A DNA stretch of 64,000 nucleotides, taken from assembly GCF_029395495.1 (NCBI RefSeq), contig NZ_CP113918.1:1736001-1800000 (forward strand). The letters are read 5' to 3'. This document shows, piece by piece, positions 37,988 through 46,390 of this stretch. The stretch's first letter is position 1, and each line of letters opens with the position of its first letter. This DNA is from Bifidobacterium sp. ESL0769 (GTDB taxonomy: Bacteria; Actinomycetota; Actinomycetes; Actinomycetales; Bifidobacteriaceae). The notes beneath the pieces were generated by a model. The model was not told the DNA's origin, did no database searches, and worked only from the letters and a program-made list of their open reading frames with translations. The translations under genes and the position numbers were made by a program.

Positions 37988-39546
37988 CGCACACCTCCCC
38001 ACGGATAGGTCACCGAAAGCGTTCCGGTATGATCGAGAATCGAAAGGACAAGGATTATCACGAATACGGTAAGCAGCGACCACAGCGCCACGGCGTCCTT
38101 GAAAGTCCATGAAACCTTGACATAGTTGGTGCGTCGCACGCCCTTGACACCAAAACCTCGGGTTTCCAGCGTCATGCCGCGTTCCTGGGCGTCGGTCAGC
38201 GACGACATGACCACCGGTCCCATCAGCGGCAGGAACGCCTTGAAGCGTGAAATCAAGCCGCCGCCCGTAGCCAGCCCACGCGCGCTTTGCGCCTGACGGA
38301 TCACGGTCGTCTTGCGCTGCATCTGCGGCACCACATTCAGCGAGGCGAAAATCAGGTAGCCGACTTTGCTCGGGCAGCCTATCTGCGTCAACGCCGAGAC
38401 CAGCGAGCCGATATAGGTCGTTTTGTTGGCGATATAGAAACTGCCGAGGAAGACCAGCACGGTCGCGACGATCTTCGCGGCATAAAGCACACCCTGCAAG
38501 CCGAGCTGGGCGAAACCGAAATCGCCGATGACGGTGGTGTTCTTGGGACTATAGAAACCTTGGATGAACATCAGCATCACGGCCATTGGAACGCCGAACC
38601 CGAACATCAGTTTGGAGAACGGCTTAAGGCAACCGACGCGCCACGCAAGCACGAACAGAACCACGACAAGGGCCAGTCCAAGCGTGAAATCAGGCCAAAG
38701 AAGCGCGGCGAGACCAAGCACGAAGACACCAAGGAATTTGACAAGAGGATTGGCCTTGCCCATCGCTCCCGGTGTGTCGTGGACAGCGTCGGCCCGGCGC
38801 AGACGCTCGTCCATTTCGGCATCGCTTGGCAGAGCGCTGGTATTGTCATCCCTGCTCTTCCGCACATCGGCAAGAATGGATTCGAGATCGTAGCTGCGGG
38901 CCGCCACGTCCGCCTTGATCGGTTTGAAACTGGTGGTCTTGATATTGCCCGAAGCATACTGGCTCATGAAGCGGCGCGGGATTTTACGCACCACGATGCT
39001 GACGATGACCAGCGTGATGCCCTTGTCGATCAAATTCTCCAGCATCGATGAGGAAAAGACCGAGATGAGGATATTCTTCCACGCCACAGTGAGCGCCGCG
39101 GTGAGCAGGGAGGTGCCGTTGACGCCTGTAGCCCCTCCGTAGACGAACACGGTAATCGCGGAGGCGGTGACAGTATTGACCGCAGAGCACGCCAGCCAGA
39201 TCAAGAGGATGCCCCACAGTTTCTTGAGCAATCCCGCCTTGACCATATAGCCGATCACCAAGCCACACAAGACACTGGAAAGCGCATACGGCAAGTAGAC
39301 CGGGTTGGCCACAATGGCCAAAAAGACGTTGGTCAACAGCCCGCAGAGCGCCGCGACCCAGGGTCCGCTCAGGCAGGCGATGACCATGGTGCCGATCATG
39401 TCCATGAACAACGGCAATTTCAGCGTGGAGCACAAGGTTCCGCCGATAAGGTTGATTCCGACTGCAATAGGAATCAGCACAAGAGATTTCGTAGAGAATT
39501 GGGAAGTAATACTATGCAGCAACTTAGACCATAATGTTACTTTCAT
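37984..39546 (-). CDS. ECF importer S and T components fused
   Basis: 520 residues from the ATG at 39546, after AAGGGTGG. Residues 1 to about 200 are an S component with six helices (MDMIGTMVIACLSGPWVAAL, GVNGTSLLTAAL). A hydrophilic linker (about 200-275) follows. Residues 275-520 are a T component, EcfT, with the two ATPase-coupling segments, AQSARGLATGG and ERGMTLETRGFG. The combination binds and imports one small substrate with the two ATPases. With ribokinase and nucleoside hydrolase in the same operon, a nucleoside or pyrimidine-ribose compound is the most likely substrate. The S-T fusion is uncommon. Confidence 0.86.
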   Translation of the reverse strand: MKVTLWSKLLHSITSQFSTKSLVLIPIAVGINLIGGTLCSTLKLPLFMDMIGTMVIACLSGPWVAALCGLLTNVFLAIVANPVYLPYALSSVLCGLVIGYMVKAGLLKKLWGILLIWLACSAVNTVTASAITVFVYGGATGVNGTSLLTAALTVAWKNILISVFSSSMLENLIDKGITLVIVSIVVRKIPRRFMSQYASGNIKTTSFKPIKADVAARSYDLESILADVRKSRDDNTSALPSDAEMDERLRRADAVHDTPGAMGKANPLVKFLGVFVLGLAALLWPDFTLGLALVVVLFVLAWRVGCLKPFSKLMFGFGVPMAVMLMFIQGFYSPKNTTVIGDFGFAQLGLQGVLYAAKIVATVLVFLGSFYIANKTTYIGSLVSALTQIGCPSKVGYLIFASLNVVPQMQRKTTVIRQAQSARGLATGGGLISRFKAFLPLMGPVVMSSLTDAQERGMTLETRGFGVKGVRRTNYVKVSWTFKDAVALWSLLTVFVIILVLSILDHTGTLSVTYPWGGVR

Positions 39547-39942
39547 GCCACCCTTACCAATCTTTCGTGACCGGCACAGCATCATTGCCTGCAGCTATAC
39601 CTGTGAGAAACGATTTACTTAAATACTTTCCTGTTTAAAGCCAATAATTCCCATAACTTGTGCCAAATTAGACACCCCAATTTTTATTGACCGGTATACG
39701 GCCAGAGCTCGATAGTAAACTAATGGCTAGATAAAAGCAAGCTGTCTAATTTTTATCACTTAAAGCTAATTTTTGTGATTAAATCCATATCTTCTGATAA
39801 AAAACGGGCAATAAAAACTAGACAACTAAAAATCACCATGTGTTTAATTCGACAAACGTCTACAATGCAAAATGCCCGCCACAGTCTTTCGACTATGACG
39901 GGCATCAGAACCCTGAGGGAACTCCCATTGCTATCCGGCGCT
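39547..39942. other. Promoter region of the nucleoside/ECF operon
   Basis: About 395 AT-rich bases. TTAGACA (39668-39674), TGTCTAA (39743-39749) and CTAGACA (39818-39824) recur at exactly 75-base steps, the middle one inverted, upstream of the operon. They could be half-sites of a regulator that loops DNA, or chance. A terminator for the adjacent ABC gene lies at 39872-39905. No gene is visible. Confidence 0.45.
39872..39905 (-). terminator. Terminator of the heterodimeric ABC exporter
   Basis: ATGCCCGCCACAGTC (39872-39886) pairs with 39891-39905 with two mismatches and a 4-base loop. On the minus strand it is followed by TTTGC, 38 bases after the stop at 39943. Confidence 0.75.
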
Positions 39943-42042
39943 TTACTCCAGTTCGAGCTTGCCGGTGTAGAGCTGGTAGTACTCGCCGTGCTGGGCGATG
40001 AGTTCGTCGTGCGTACCGCGCTCGATGATGCGGCCGTGGTCGAGCACCATGATGATGTCGGAGTTGCGTACGGTGGAAAGTCTGTGGGCGATGACGAAGA
40101 CGGTGCGGCCGTTCATCAGCGCGTCCATTCCCTGTTCCACGACCTCCTCGGTGCGGGTATCGATGGAGCTGGTGGCTTCGTCCAGAATCATGGCCGGCGG
40201 ATCGGCCACGGCGGCGCGCGCGATGGAGATCAGCTGGCGCTGGCCTTGCGAAAGTCCTGAACCGTCGCCTTGCAGCACGGTGTTGTAGCCCTGCGGCAGC
40301 ATGCGGATGAAGCCGTCGGCGTTGGTGCGCTTGGCGGCGTCGATGCATTCCTCATCGGTGGCATCGAGCTTGCCGTAGCGGATGTTGTCGAGCACCGTGC
40401 CGGTGAAGAGGTTGACGTCCTGCAGCACAATGCCGAGCGAACGACGCAGATCGGCCTTCTTGATGTTGTTGACATCGATGCCGTCGTAGAGAATCTGACC
40501 TTCCTGCACGTCGTAGAACCGGTTGATCAGGTTGGTGATGGTGGTCTTGCCTGCACCGGTGGCACCGACCAAAGCCATCTTCTGCCCCGGCTTGGCGAAC
40601 CAGGTAATGTCGTGCAGAACGGTTTTGTCAGGATTATAGCCGAACGAGACGTTGGTGAATCGCACGTCGCCGCGCAGTAGCGTCAGGCGGCCGTCGGGCG
40701 AGGTGATTGCTTTTTCGTGCGCCTTCAGGGCCACTTCACGGGCCGAACCCTTGAGTTTCCTGGCAGCTTCGAGCGAACGCGTGCCATCGTCATCCGCGGC
40801 ACGCTTCCACGCCCAGTGACCGGTCTCGCGGTCGGTTTCCGTCATGGTTCGGCCATCGGAGGCAAGCTCGACGCTGACCAAACGCACGGTACCATTGTCG
40901 GATTCCACTGGCTCATCAATCAGGTTGAAGATACGCGCCGCACCGGCCAACGACATCATAATCATGTTGATCTGCGAGGAAATCTGGCTAATTGGGTTAA
41001 TCAAAGCCTTGGAAAGCGTCAGGAATGAAACAATCATGCCCAACGTCAGCGTACCGGACCCGGAAAAGCCGAAGTTGAACCAGCCGTTGATGCCCGCGAT
41101 GCCACCAACAATGGCCAGCAGCACGTAGAGCACGTTGCCCATGTTGCCAATGACCGGCATGGTGATGTTCGCGTAGATGTTCGCTTTGGAAGATGCTTCG
41201 AAGAGCTCCTCATTCTTCTTGTCGAAACGGGCCTGCGTGGCGTCCTCGTGGTTGAAGACCTTAATGACCTTCTGCCCGTTGACGGATTCCTCGACGAACG
41301 CGTTGACGTCGCCGATGTTTTCCTGCTGACGCATGAAGTAGCGCCCGGAACGGCTGACAATCACCCGCACCAAAAGCATCATCAGCACGATGAACACGAT
41401 GGTAAAGATAGTGAACGGCACGGAAAGCCAAAGCATCGCGAACAGCGCGGCTACTACCGACGCCCCGGAAATCAAGAGCTGCGGCATAGCCTGAGAGACC
41501 ATCTGACGCAGGGTGTCGGTGTCGTTGGTGTAGCGGCTCATCATGTCGCCGTGCTCGTGGGTGTCGAAATAGCGGATCGGCAGTTTCTGCTGGTGCTCGA
41601 ACATCTCGTCACGCACCGTCTTCAGGACGCCCTGCTCGATGCCAACGACCATATAGTTCCATACGAATGAGGCGACCATACCCAGCGCATAAATCGAGCC
41701 GACGATGATAGTCATGTGAATCAACGGACCCCAGTCGGGTGTCTGCGCATGGATGAAGGGCATGATGCAGTTGTCGATCAACGGCTGCAAGACGAACGAG
41801 GGCAGGGACTGGGTGCAAGCGCAGATCAAGATGCCAATGATGACAACAACGCACTGCCAGCGATAGTGGAAGATATAGCCGAGCAACCGCTTGGTGGTGC
41901 CTTTCGGCGCTTTCTGCACCGCAGGCATACCGGGCTTACCGGGCTTGTTCTTCTTCATCGCGCCCTTGGCTTGGTTCGTGTCATTTTGAGCAGTTACGTC
42001 CTGCTCGTTGCTGTTCTTCGTAGTCATCGTTGCTTCACTCAT
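39943..42042 (-). CDS. ABC exporter half-transporter, canonical ATPase site
   Basis: 699 residues from the ATG at 42042, after AAGGGGG; it overlaps the stop of the partner by ATGAGTGA. A polar tail of about 40 residues leads to six helices (about 55-360) and an ABC domain: GATGAGKTT Walker A, LSQGQRQLISIARA signature, MILDEATSSIDT Walker B with Glu, and IAHRL H-loop. This is a type-IV exporter with an inserted segment between the transmembrane and ATPase domains. With the overlapping partner it should form a heterodimer like TM287/288 or MdlAB, exporting drugs, lipids or peptides. Confidence 0.92.
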   Translation of the reverse strand: MSEATMTTKNSNEQDVTAQNDTNQAKGAMKKNKPGKPGMPAVQKAPKGTTKRLLGYIFHYRWQCVVVIIGILICACTQSLPSFVLQPLIDNCIMPFIHAQTPDWGPLIHMTIIVGSIYALGMVASFVWNYMVVGIEQGVLKTVRDEMFEHQQKLPIRYFDTHEHGDMMSRYTNDTDTLRQMVSQAMPQLLISGASVVAALFAMLWLSVPFTIFTIVFIVLMMLLVRVIVSRSGRYFMRQQENIGDVNAFVEESVNGQKVIKVFNHEDATQARFDKKNEELFEASSKANIYANITMPVIGNMGNVLYVLLAIVGGIAGINGWFNFGFSGSGTLTLGMIVSFLTLSKALINPISQISSQINMIMMSLAGAARIFNLIDEPVESDNGTVRLVSVELASDGRTMTETDRETGHWAWKRAADDDGTRSLEAARKLKGSAREVALKAHEKAITSPDGRLTLLRGDVRFTNVSFGYNPDKTVLHDITWFAKPGQKMALVGATGAGKTTITNLINRFYDVQEGQILYDGIDVNNIKKADLRRSLGIVLQDVNLFTGTVLDNIRYGKLDATDEECIDAAKRTNADGFIRMLPQGYNTVLQGDGSGLSQGQRQLISIARAAVADPPAMILDEATSSIDTRTEEVVEQGMDALMNGRTVFVIAHRLSTVRNSDIIMVLDHGRIIERGTHDELIAQHGEYYQLYTGKLELE

Positions 42043-43867
42043 CGTCATCATCCCCCTTGCCCTGGTTCTTCGTCTGGGATTCGTAAATCGAACGGTATTC
42101 CTCGCAGGTCTTCAAGAGCTCGTCGTGCGTACCGTGGTCGAGGATACGGCCTTCTTCCATCACGATGATTTCGTCGGATTCCTGCACCGAAGCGAGGCGC
42201 TGGGCGATGATGATCTTCGTCGTGTCCGGAATCTCGGTTGAGAAGGCGTTGCGAATCAGCTTGTCTGTCTTGGTGTCGACGGCGCTGGTGGAATCGTCAA
42301 GAATCAAAATCTTCGGCTTCTTCAACAGTGCTCGGGCGATGCATAGACGCTGCCTCTGCCCACCGGAAACGTTGGAACCGCCTTCTTCGATATACGTGTC
42401 GTAACCCTTGGGAAACTCACGAATGAACCCATCGGCCTGGGCGAGCTTGCAGACACGCACCACATCCTCGTCACTTGCCTCCGGATTGCCCCAACGAATG
42501 TTCTCGGCGATGGTGCCGGTGAAGAGGACGTTCTTCTGCAGCACCATGGCGACTGCGTCGCGTAGAGCCACCAAATCGTAATCACGTACGTCGTGTCCGC
42601 CGACCTCAAGCGAGCCGGACGAGACGTCGTAAAGCCGCGGGATAAGCTGGACCAAGCTAGATTTGGACGAACCGGTGCCGCCGACGATGCCGACGGTCTT
42701 GCCGGCCTTGATATCGAGGTTGATATCTTCGAGTACCGGTCGCTCGGAACCTTCGGAGTAGCGGAACGTGACGTCGTTGAATTTGATGGAACCATTCGGC
42801 ACTTGCATAATCGGGTGGCTGTTGTCGCGCACCGTGCTCACTTCGTTCAGCACCTGGCAGATACGTTCGGCATCGGCGCGGGAGATGACGACCATGACCA
42901 CGATCATCGAGACCATGTTCAGCGACATCAATATCTGCATGGCGTAGGTGACCAGCGCGGTCAGGTCGCCGGTGGTCAGACCCAGCACAGGATTGTTATG
43001 CGAGGCGACGATCTGCTTGGTGCCCATCCACGAGATGACAAGCATCGCGCCGTAGATGCAGGTGTTCAAAATCGGCCAGTTGAAGGCCATGACGTGCTCG
43101 GCCTTGCAATAAAGTTTGAAGATGCGCTCGGAAACGCGGCCGAACTTGCGGTCCTCGTGCTCCTCGCGGTCGTAGGACTTGACCACACGGATGCCCTGCA
43201 GGTTCTCGTCAACGATGTTGTTCAGGTGGTCATAAGTATGGAAAACTTTTTCGAAAATCGGATGGACCGAAAGCGCAAGCCCCGTCAAAGCCAGCCCGAG
43301 AATCGGGATAATGACCAAAAACACCATCGAAATCGAATGGCTGATCCTGAAGGAGAAAATCCAAGCGACGATGACCATCATCGGCGCGCGCACAGCCACG
43401 CGGATGATCATCTGGAAGGCGAACTGGATGTTGGTGACGTCGGTGGTCAGGCGGGTGATGATCGAACCGGTGGAGAAACGGTCGATGTTGGTGAAGCTGA
43501 AGGACTGGACCTTCTCGAAAAGATCGTGGCGCAGGTTCTTGGCGAAACCGGACGAGCCAATGGCCGCGTAACGCCCGGACATGAACCCGGCAAAGAGCGA
43601 GACGACGGCGCAACCCAGAAGAATAATGCCGAATTTCCAAATCGCCGGCATGGAGCCGCCGGAGACGCCTTGGTCGATCAGCTGGGCCATGATGGTGGGA
43701 ATCACGATTTCGAGAACGCTTTCGACCATCACGAAAGCCGGAGCCAACAGGCTTTCGCGCTTGTATTCGCGCAGGCTGTGCAGCAACGTGCGTATCAGGT
43801 GTTTGGGGTGTTCCTGATCCGTTCCCATCACCTGCGTGTTCTGGGGAGCATCAAGTTCCTTGCTCAT
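42035..43867 (-). CDS. ABC exporter half-transporter, degenerate ATPase site
   Basis: 610 residues from the ATG at 43867, with AGAGGGA upstream. Six helices (about 45-330) and an ABC domain. Walker A reads GGTGSSKSS and Walker B ILILDDSTSAVDT, with Asp where the catalytic Glu should be; the H-loop position reads IAQRL (Gln for His). The signature VSGGQRQRLCIARA is intact. These are the hallmarks of the non-hydrolysing half of heterodimeric exporters, so only the partner's site is expected to turn over ATP. The Asp/Glu-rich C-terminus encodes the partner's ribosome binding site. Confidence 0.92.
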   Translation of the reverse strand: MSKELDAPQNTQVMGTDQEHPKHLIRTLLHSLREYKRESLLAPAFVMVESVLEIVIPTIMAQLIDQGVSGGSMPAIWKFGIILLGCAVVSLFAGFMSGRYAAIGSSGFAKNLRHDLFEKVQSFSFTNIDRFSTGSIITRLTTDVTNIQFAFQMIIRVAVRAPMMVIVAWIFSFRISHSISMVFLVIIPILGLALTGLALSVHPIFEKVFHTYDHLNNIVDENLQGIRVVKSYDREEHEDRKFGRVSERIFKLYCKAEHVMAFNWPILNTCIYGAMLVISWMGTKQIVASHNNPVLGLTTGDLTALVTYAMQILMSLNMVSMIVVMVVISRADAERICQVLNEVSTVRDNSHPIMQVPNGSIKFNDVTFRYSEGSERPVLEDINLDIKAGKTVGIVGGTGSSKSSLVQLIPRLYDVSSGSLEVGGHDVRDYDLVALRDAVAMVLQKNVLFTGTIAENIRWGNPEASDEDVVRVCKLAQADGFIREFPKGYDTYIEEGGSNVSGGQRQRLCIARALLKKPKILILDDSTSAVDTKTDKLIRNAFSTEIPDTTKIIIAQRLASVQESDEIIVMEEGRILDHGTHDELLKTCEEYRSIYESQTKNQGKGDDDDE

Positions 43868-44282
43868 CCATCCCTCTTTCTTTTCTTGCTTTGACGTGAA
43901 CCGTCGCTTCTCCCCCATGACTTTCGTCCCGCTCATGCCGATACGACGTGTAATGCGAAGTGCGTACCCGGCCAGAAGCGAGGGACTACTGAAGCCGGCA
44001 GACTATATAACGCTATTACAAACCGGCTACAATCTTGACCGTCGAAACGCGCGTCAAACAAGCCATAGTTCACCATTACCGGATTTTCGATACGATTGAT
44101 ATTTTTAAGCTCTTAGAATATTTCCGATACTCACCGACACCACGTTTTATTGATTTTGCCGTGAAGCGAATGGCCGTATGCAGGAATTCCCAGAAAAACT
44201 TTATTCCGTCAAAGTTAGTCTGATATAATACTTACCGACCGGACGGTAACTCCGTTGTTACCATGAAATCAAGGAGGAATGC
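43868..44282. other. Divergent region between the ABC exporter and MFS gene 1
   Basis: About 415 bases, AT-rich in its right half. It carries the exporter's promoter on the minus strand and the MFS promoter and operator (44224-44262) on the plus strand. No gene is convincing; open frames at 43836-44223 lack ribosome binding sites and similarity. Confidence 0.5.
44224..44262 (+). promoter_or_regulatory. Promoter with overlapping dyad operators upstream of MFS gene 1
   Basis: TATAAT at 44224-44229 looks like a -10 box. Just downstream, 44232-44249 reads TTACCGACCGGACGGTAA, an 18-bp near-perfect palindrome. It shares its right part with a second dyad, GGTAAC (44245-44250) and GTTACC (44257-44262), so three half-sites lie side by side over the expected transcription start. 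A TetR protein binding here would block transcription; the TetR gene two positions downstream (45745) is the likely regulator. Confidence 0.6.
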
Positions 44283-45563
44283 ATGGCTGCAGAAACAAAA
44301 ACAGAAATATTTGTGACACCACCGAATCTGGCACCCGACACCCAAAAACCATTGGAGCATAAGATTCGCTTCGCCACAGGCTTCGCGCTGGTCTCAATCC
44401 TGTGGGCCATCCCCTTCTCCATGGGCTCAGGCGTGCTGCTGCCCCAGGTCTTCTCCGGTATCAAGGGCATTTCCGCTGAGGGCGCGCTCGGCACAATGAA
44501 TGCCGTCAGCTCGATCTTCGCGCTGATTTCCAACATCGTCTTCGGCACCTTCTCTGATGTCTCCAAGTTCAAAATCGGCAAACGTACACCGTGGATTGTC
44601 GCCGGCGGCGTCATCGGCGCTGCAGGCTACTTCCTGACTGCCCATTCGACTTCCTTGGTCTGGATGGTCATCGGTTGGTGCATCGTTCAGGTCGGCATCA
44701 ACTGCCTGATCGCCCCCGCTGTCGCAGTGCTATCCGACCGCATCCCCGAGGATGTTCGCGGCACCTTCTCCGCCCTCTACGGCGCCGGCCAGATCGTCGG
44801 CATGCAGGCCGGCAACTTCATCGGCAGCTTCTTCCTGACGAAGCTCAACACCGGTTTGACCATCGGCACTTGCGTCTTCCTCTTCTCCGGCATCATCACC
44901 GTATTGATCTGGCCACGTGAGAAGTCCGCAGAGAACAACACCAAGGCCACTTCGGTCGGCGAAATCCTCCGCTCCTTCATCCCGCCGACCAAGAACTGCC
45001 GCGACTTCTATCTCGCCCTGTTCGGCCGTCTCGCTTTCGTCATCGGCACGTTCATGATCTCCGGCTACCAGCTTCTGATTCTCGAGCGCTACATCCATCT
45101 TCCTGTCAAAGCAGCCGGCACCGCCATGCAGGTCATGTCGATTATCACTCTGGTTGCCACCATTCTCGCTTCCGTGGTTTCCGGACCGCTTTCCGACTAT
45201 CTGCACCGTCGCAAGTTCATCGTGGCCATCGCCTGCGTCATCATCGCGCTGGGTATGCTCGTGGCGTGGCTCATGCCTACTACCACTGGCATCTACATCT
45301 ATGCGACGCTCGCCGGTCTCGGCAACGGCTGCTACATGTCTGTCGACCAGGCACTGAACGTCGACGTCCTGCCCAATCCGCAGGAAGCCGGCAAGGACCT
45401 CGGCATCCTGAATCTCGCCAACACCATCGGCCAGGCTCTCGCACCCGCCTTCACCACCATGTTCATCGGCATCTGTGGCGGCTACAAGGGCGTCTTCCCC
45501 GTCGCCATCGTCTTCCTGCTCGTCGGCACCATCTTCATCATGATGATCCGCAAGGTTAAGTAA
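44283..45563 (+). CDS. MFS transporter 1, linked to a glycosidase cluster
   Basis: 426 residues with AAGGAGG as ribosome binding site. Twelve helices. Motif A-like VFGTFSDVSKFKIGKRTP after helix 2; DYLHRRKF after the later repeat helix. The segment VDVLPNPQEAGKDLGILNLA is shared almost word for word with the paralogue at 54263-55591, so both belong to one family; its style matches sugar or glycoside transporters near glycosidase genes. A hairpin terminator follows, then the TetR gene. Confidence 0.86.
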   Translation: MAAETKTEIFVTPPNLAPDTQKPLEHKIRFATGFALVSILWAIPFSMGSGVLLPQVFSGIKGISAEGALGTMNAVSSIFALISNIVFGTFSDVSKFKIGKRTPWIVAGGVIGAAGYFLTAHSTSLVWMVIGWCIVQVGINCLIAPAVAVLSDRIPEDVRGTFSALYGAGQIVGMQAGNFIGSFFLTKLNTGLTIGTCVFLFSGIITVLIWPREKSAENNTKATSVGEILRSFIPPTKNCRDFYLALFGRLAFVIGTFMISGYQLLILERYIHLPVKAAGTAMQVMSIITLVATILASVVSGPLSDYLHRRKFIVAIACVIIALGMLVAWLMPTTTGIYIYATLAGLGNGCYMSVDQALNVDVLPNPQEAGKDLGILNLANTIGQALAPAFTTMFIGICGGYKGVFPVAIVFLLVGTIFIMMIRKVK

Positions 45564-45580
45564 GACAAACCTGATAACTG

Positions 45581-45627
45581 ACAGCGATGCCGTGTCCTCA
45601 AGTTCCGTTAGGGCATGGCATCGCTGT
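45581..45627 (+). terminator. Hairpin after MFS gene 1
   Basis: ACAGCGATGCC (45581-45591) pairs with GGCATCGCTGT (45617-45627), with more partial pairing inside the loop, 18 bases after the MFS stop. No U-run; it may separate MFS from TetR expression. Confidence 0.65.
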
Positions 45628-45744
45628 ATATAGACCAGAAATATCACTTGATTACACGTTATACAACACCATTTTGCATTCAGTCTAGCTGATAAGGAAT
45701 AATAATAATTTGTCGTATATATAAAAGAGGCCTTTTTCATTCTG

Positions 45745-46344
45745 TTGCATCTTTCCCATGCAAAAAAACGTGACACCAACGTCGATAGCCGCACCGCCAT
45801 ACTCAACGCCGCTGTCGTTTCATTTGGAGAACGTGGGTATTACGGTACTTCACTGCAGAAAATCGCCAACACTGTTGGAATGACCAAGGCCGGGGTTCTT
45901 CATCACGTGGGCAACAAAGAGGGATTGCTAGATATCGTACTCGATGAAATATACGACCCAGGCACCGAAACCATCATGGATAATTTCAGAATGACCAACC
46001 GGCCCAATGTCGCACGTATGTGGCGTGAAGTGGTGGCCATCAACGCCAAACGCCCCGAACAGGTACATATGTTCTCAACATTGGACGCCGAGGCGATCGA
46101 CCCCAAACACCCGGCTCACGAATACTTCAGAAAGCGCGACCAGAACCTGCTCGAGGAAATGTTGCAGATTCCTTGGTATGTACCCGAAAGCACGAATATA
46201 GGAGCCCTGCTTGAGGCTGGTTTCAGCATGATGGACGGCATCCAGCTGCGGTGGCTGCGTGCGCCCGAACGCGACTTGAACGAAATGTGGGCCGAATGCG
46301 AAGTCGAACTCATGCCGATGCCACTGTGGGAAGGGTACCGGTAA
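45745..46344 (+). CDS. TetR-family regulator 1
   Basis: About 199 residues. HTH: SRTAILNAAVVSFGERGYYG, SLQKIANTVGMTKAGVLHHVGNKEGLL. The ligand domain ends MMDGIQLRWLRAPERDL, almost the same as in TetR 2 at 55979. The only in-frame start is TTG at 45745 (weak ribosome binding site, AGAGG 13 bases away). An ATG at 45758 would encode a natural N-terminus (M-Q-K-K-R-D-T) if the run of seven A at 45762-45768 had eight; as read, it is out of frame. So the start is uncertain. Likely controls MFS 1 and perhaps the glycosidases. Confidence 0.85.
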   Translation: MHLSHAKKRDTNVDSRTAILNAAVVSFGERGYYGTSLQKIANTVGMTKAGVLHHVGNKEGLLDIVLDEIYDPGTETIMDNFRMTNRPNVARMWREVVAINAKRPEQVHMFSTLDAEAIDPKHPAHEYFRKRDQNLLEEMLQIPWYVPESTNIGALLEAGFSMMDGIQLRWLRAPERDLNEMWAECEVELMPMPLWEGYR

Positions 46345-46352
46345 ACCGGCCG

Positions 46353-46390
46353 GGCTCACATTTTTCAAACGCTCGAAAAAAATGTGAGCC
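46353..46390. terminator. Bidirectional terminator between TetR 1 and gshA
   Basis: GGCTCACATTTTT (46353-46365) pairs perfectly with 46378-46390, with a 12-base loop. It ends directly at the gshA stop and carries T/A runs on both sides. Confidence 0.85.

Noticed and set aside
37988..38110. N-terminal extension of ecfA1
   Set aside because: GGGGAGG fixes the start at 37987 and the extension overlaps the fused S-T gene.
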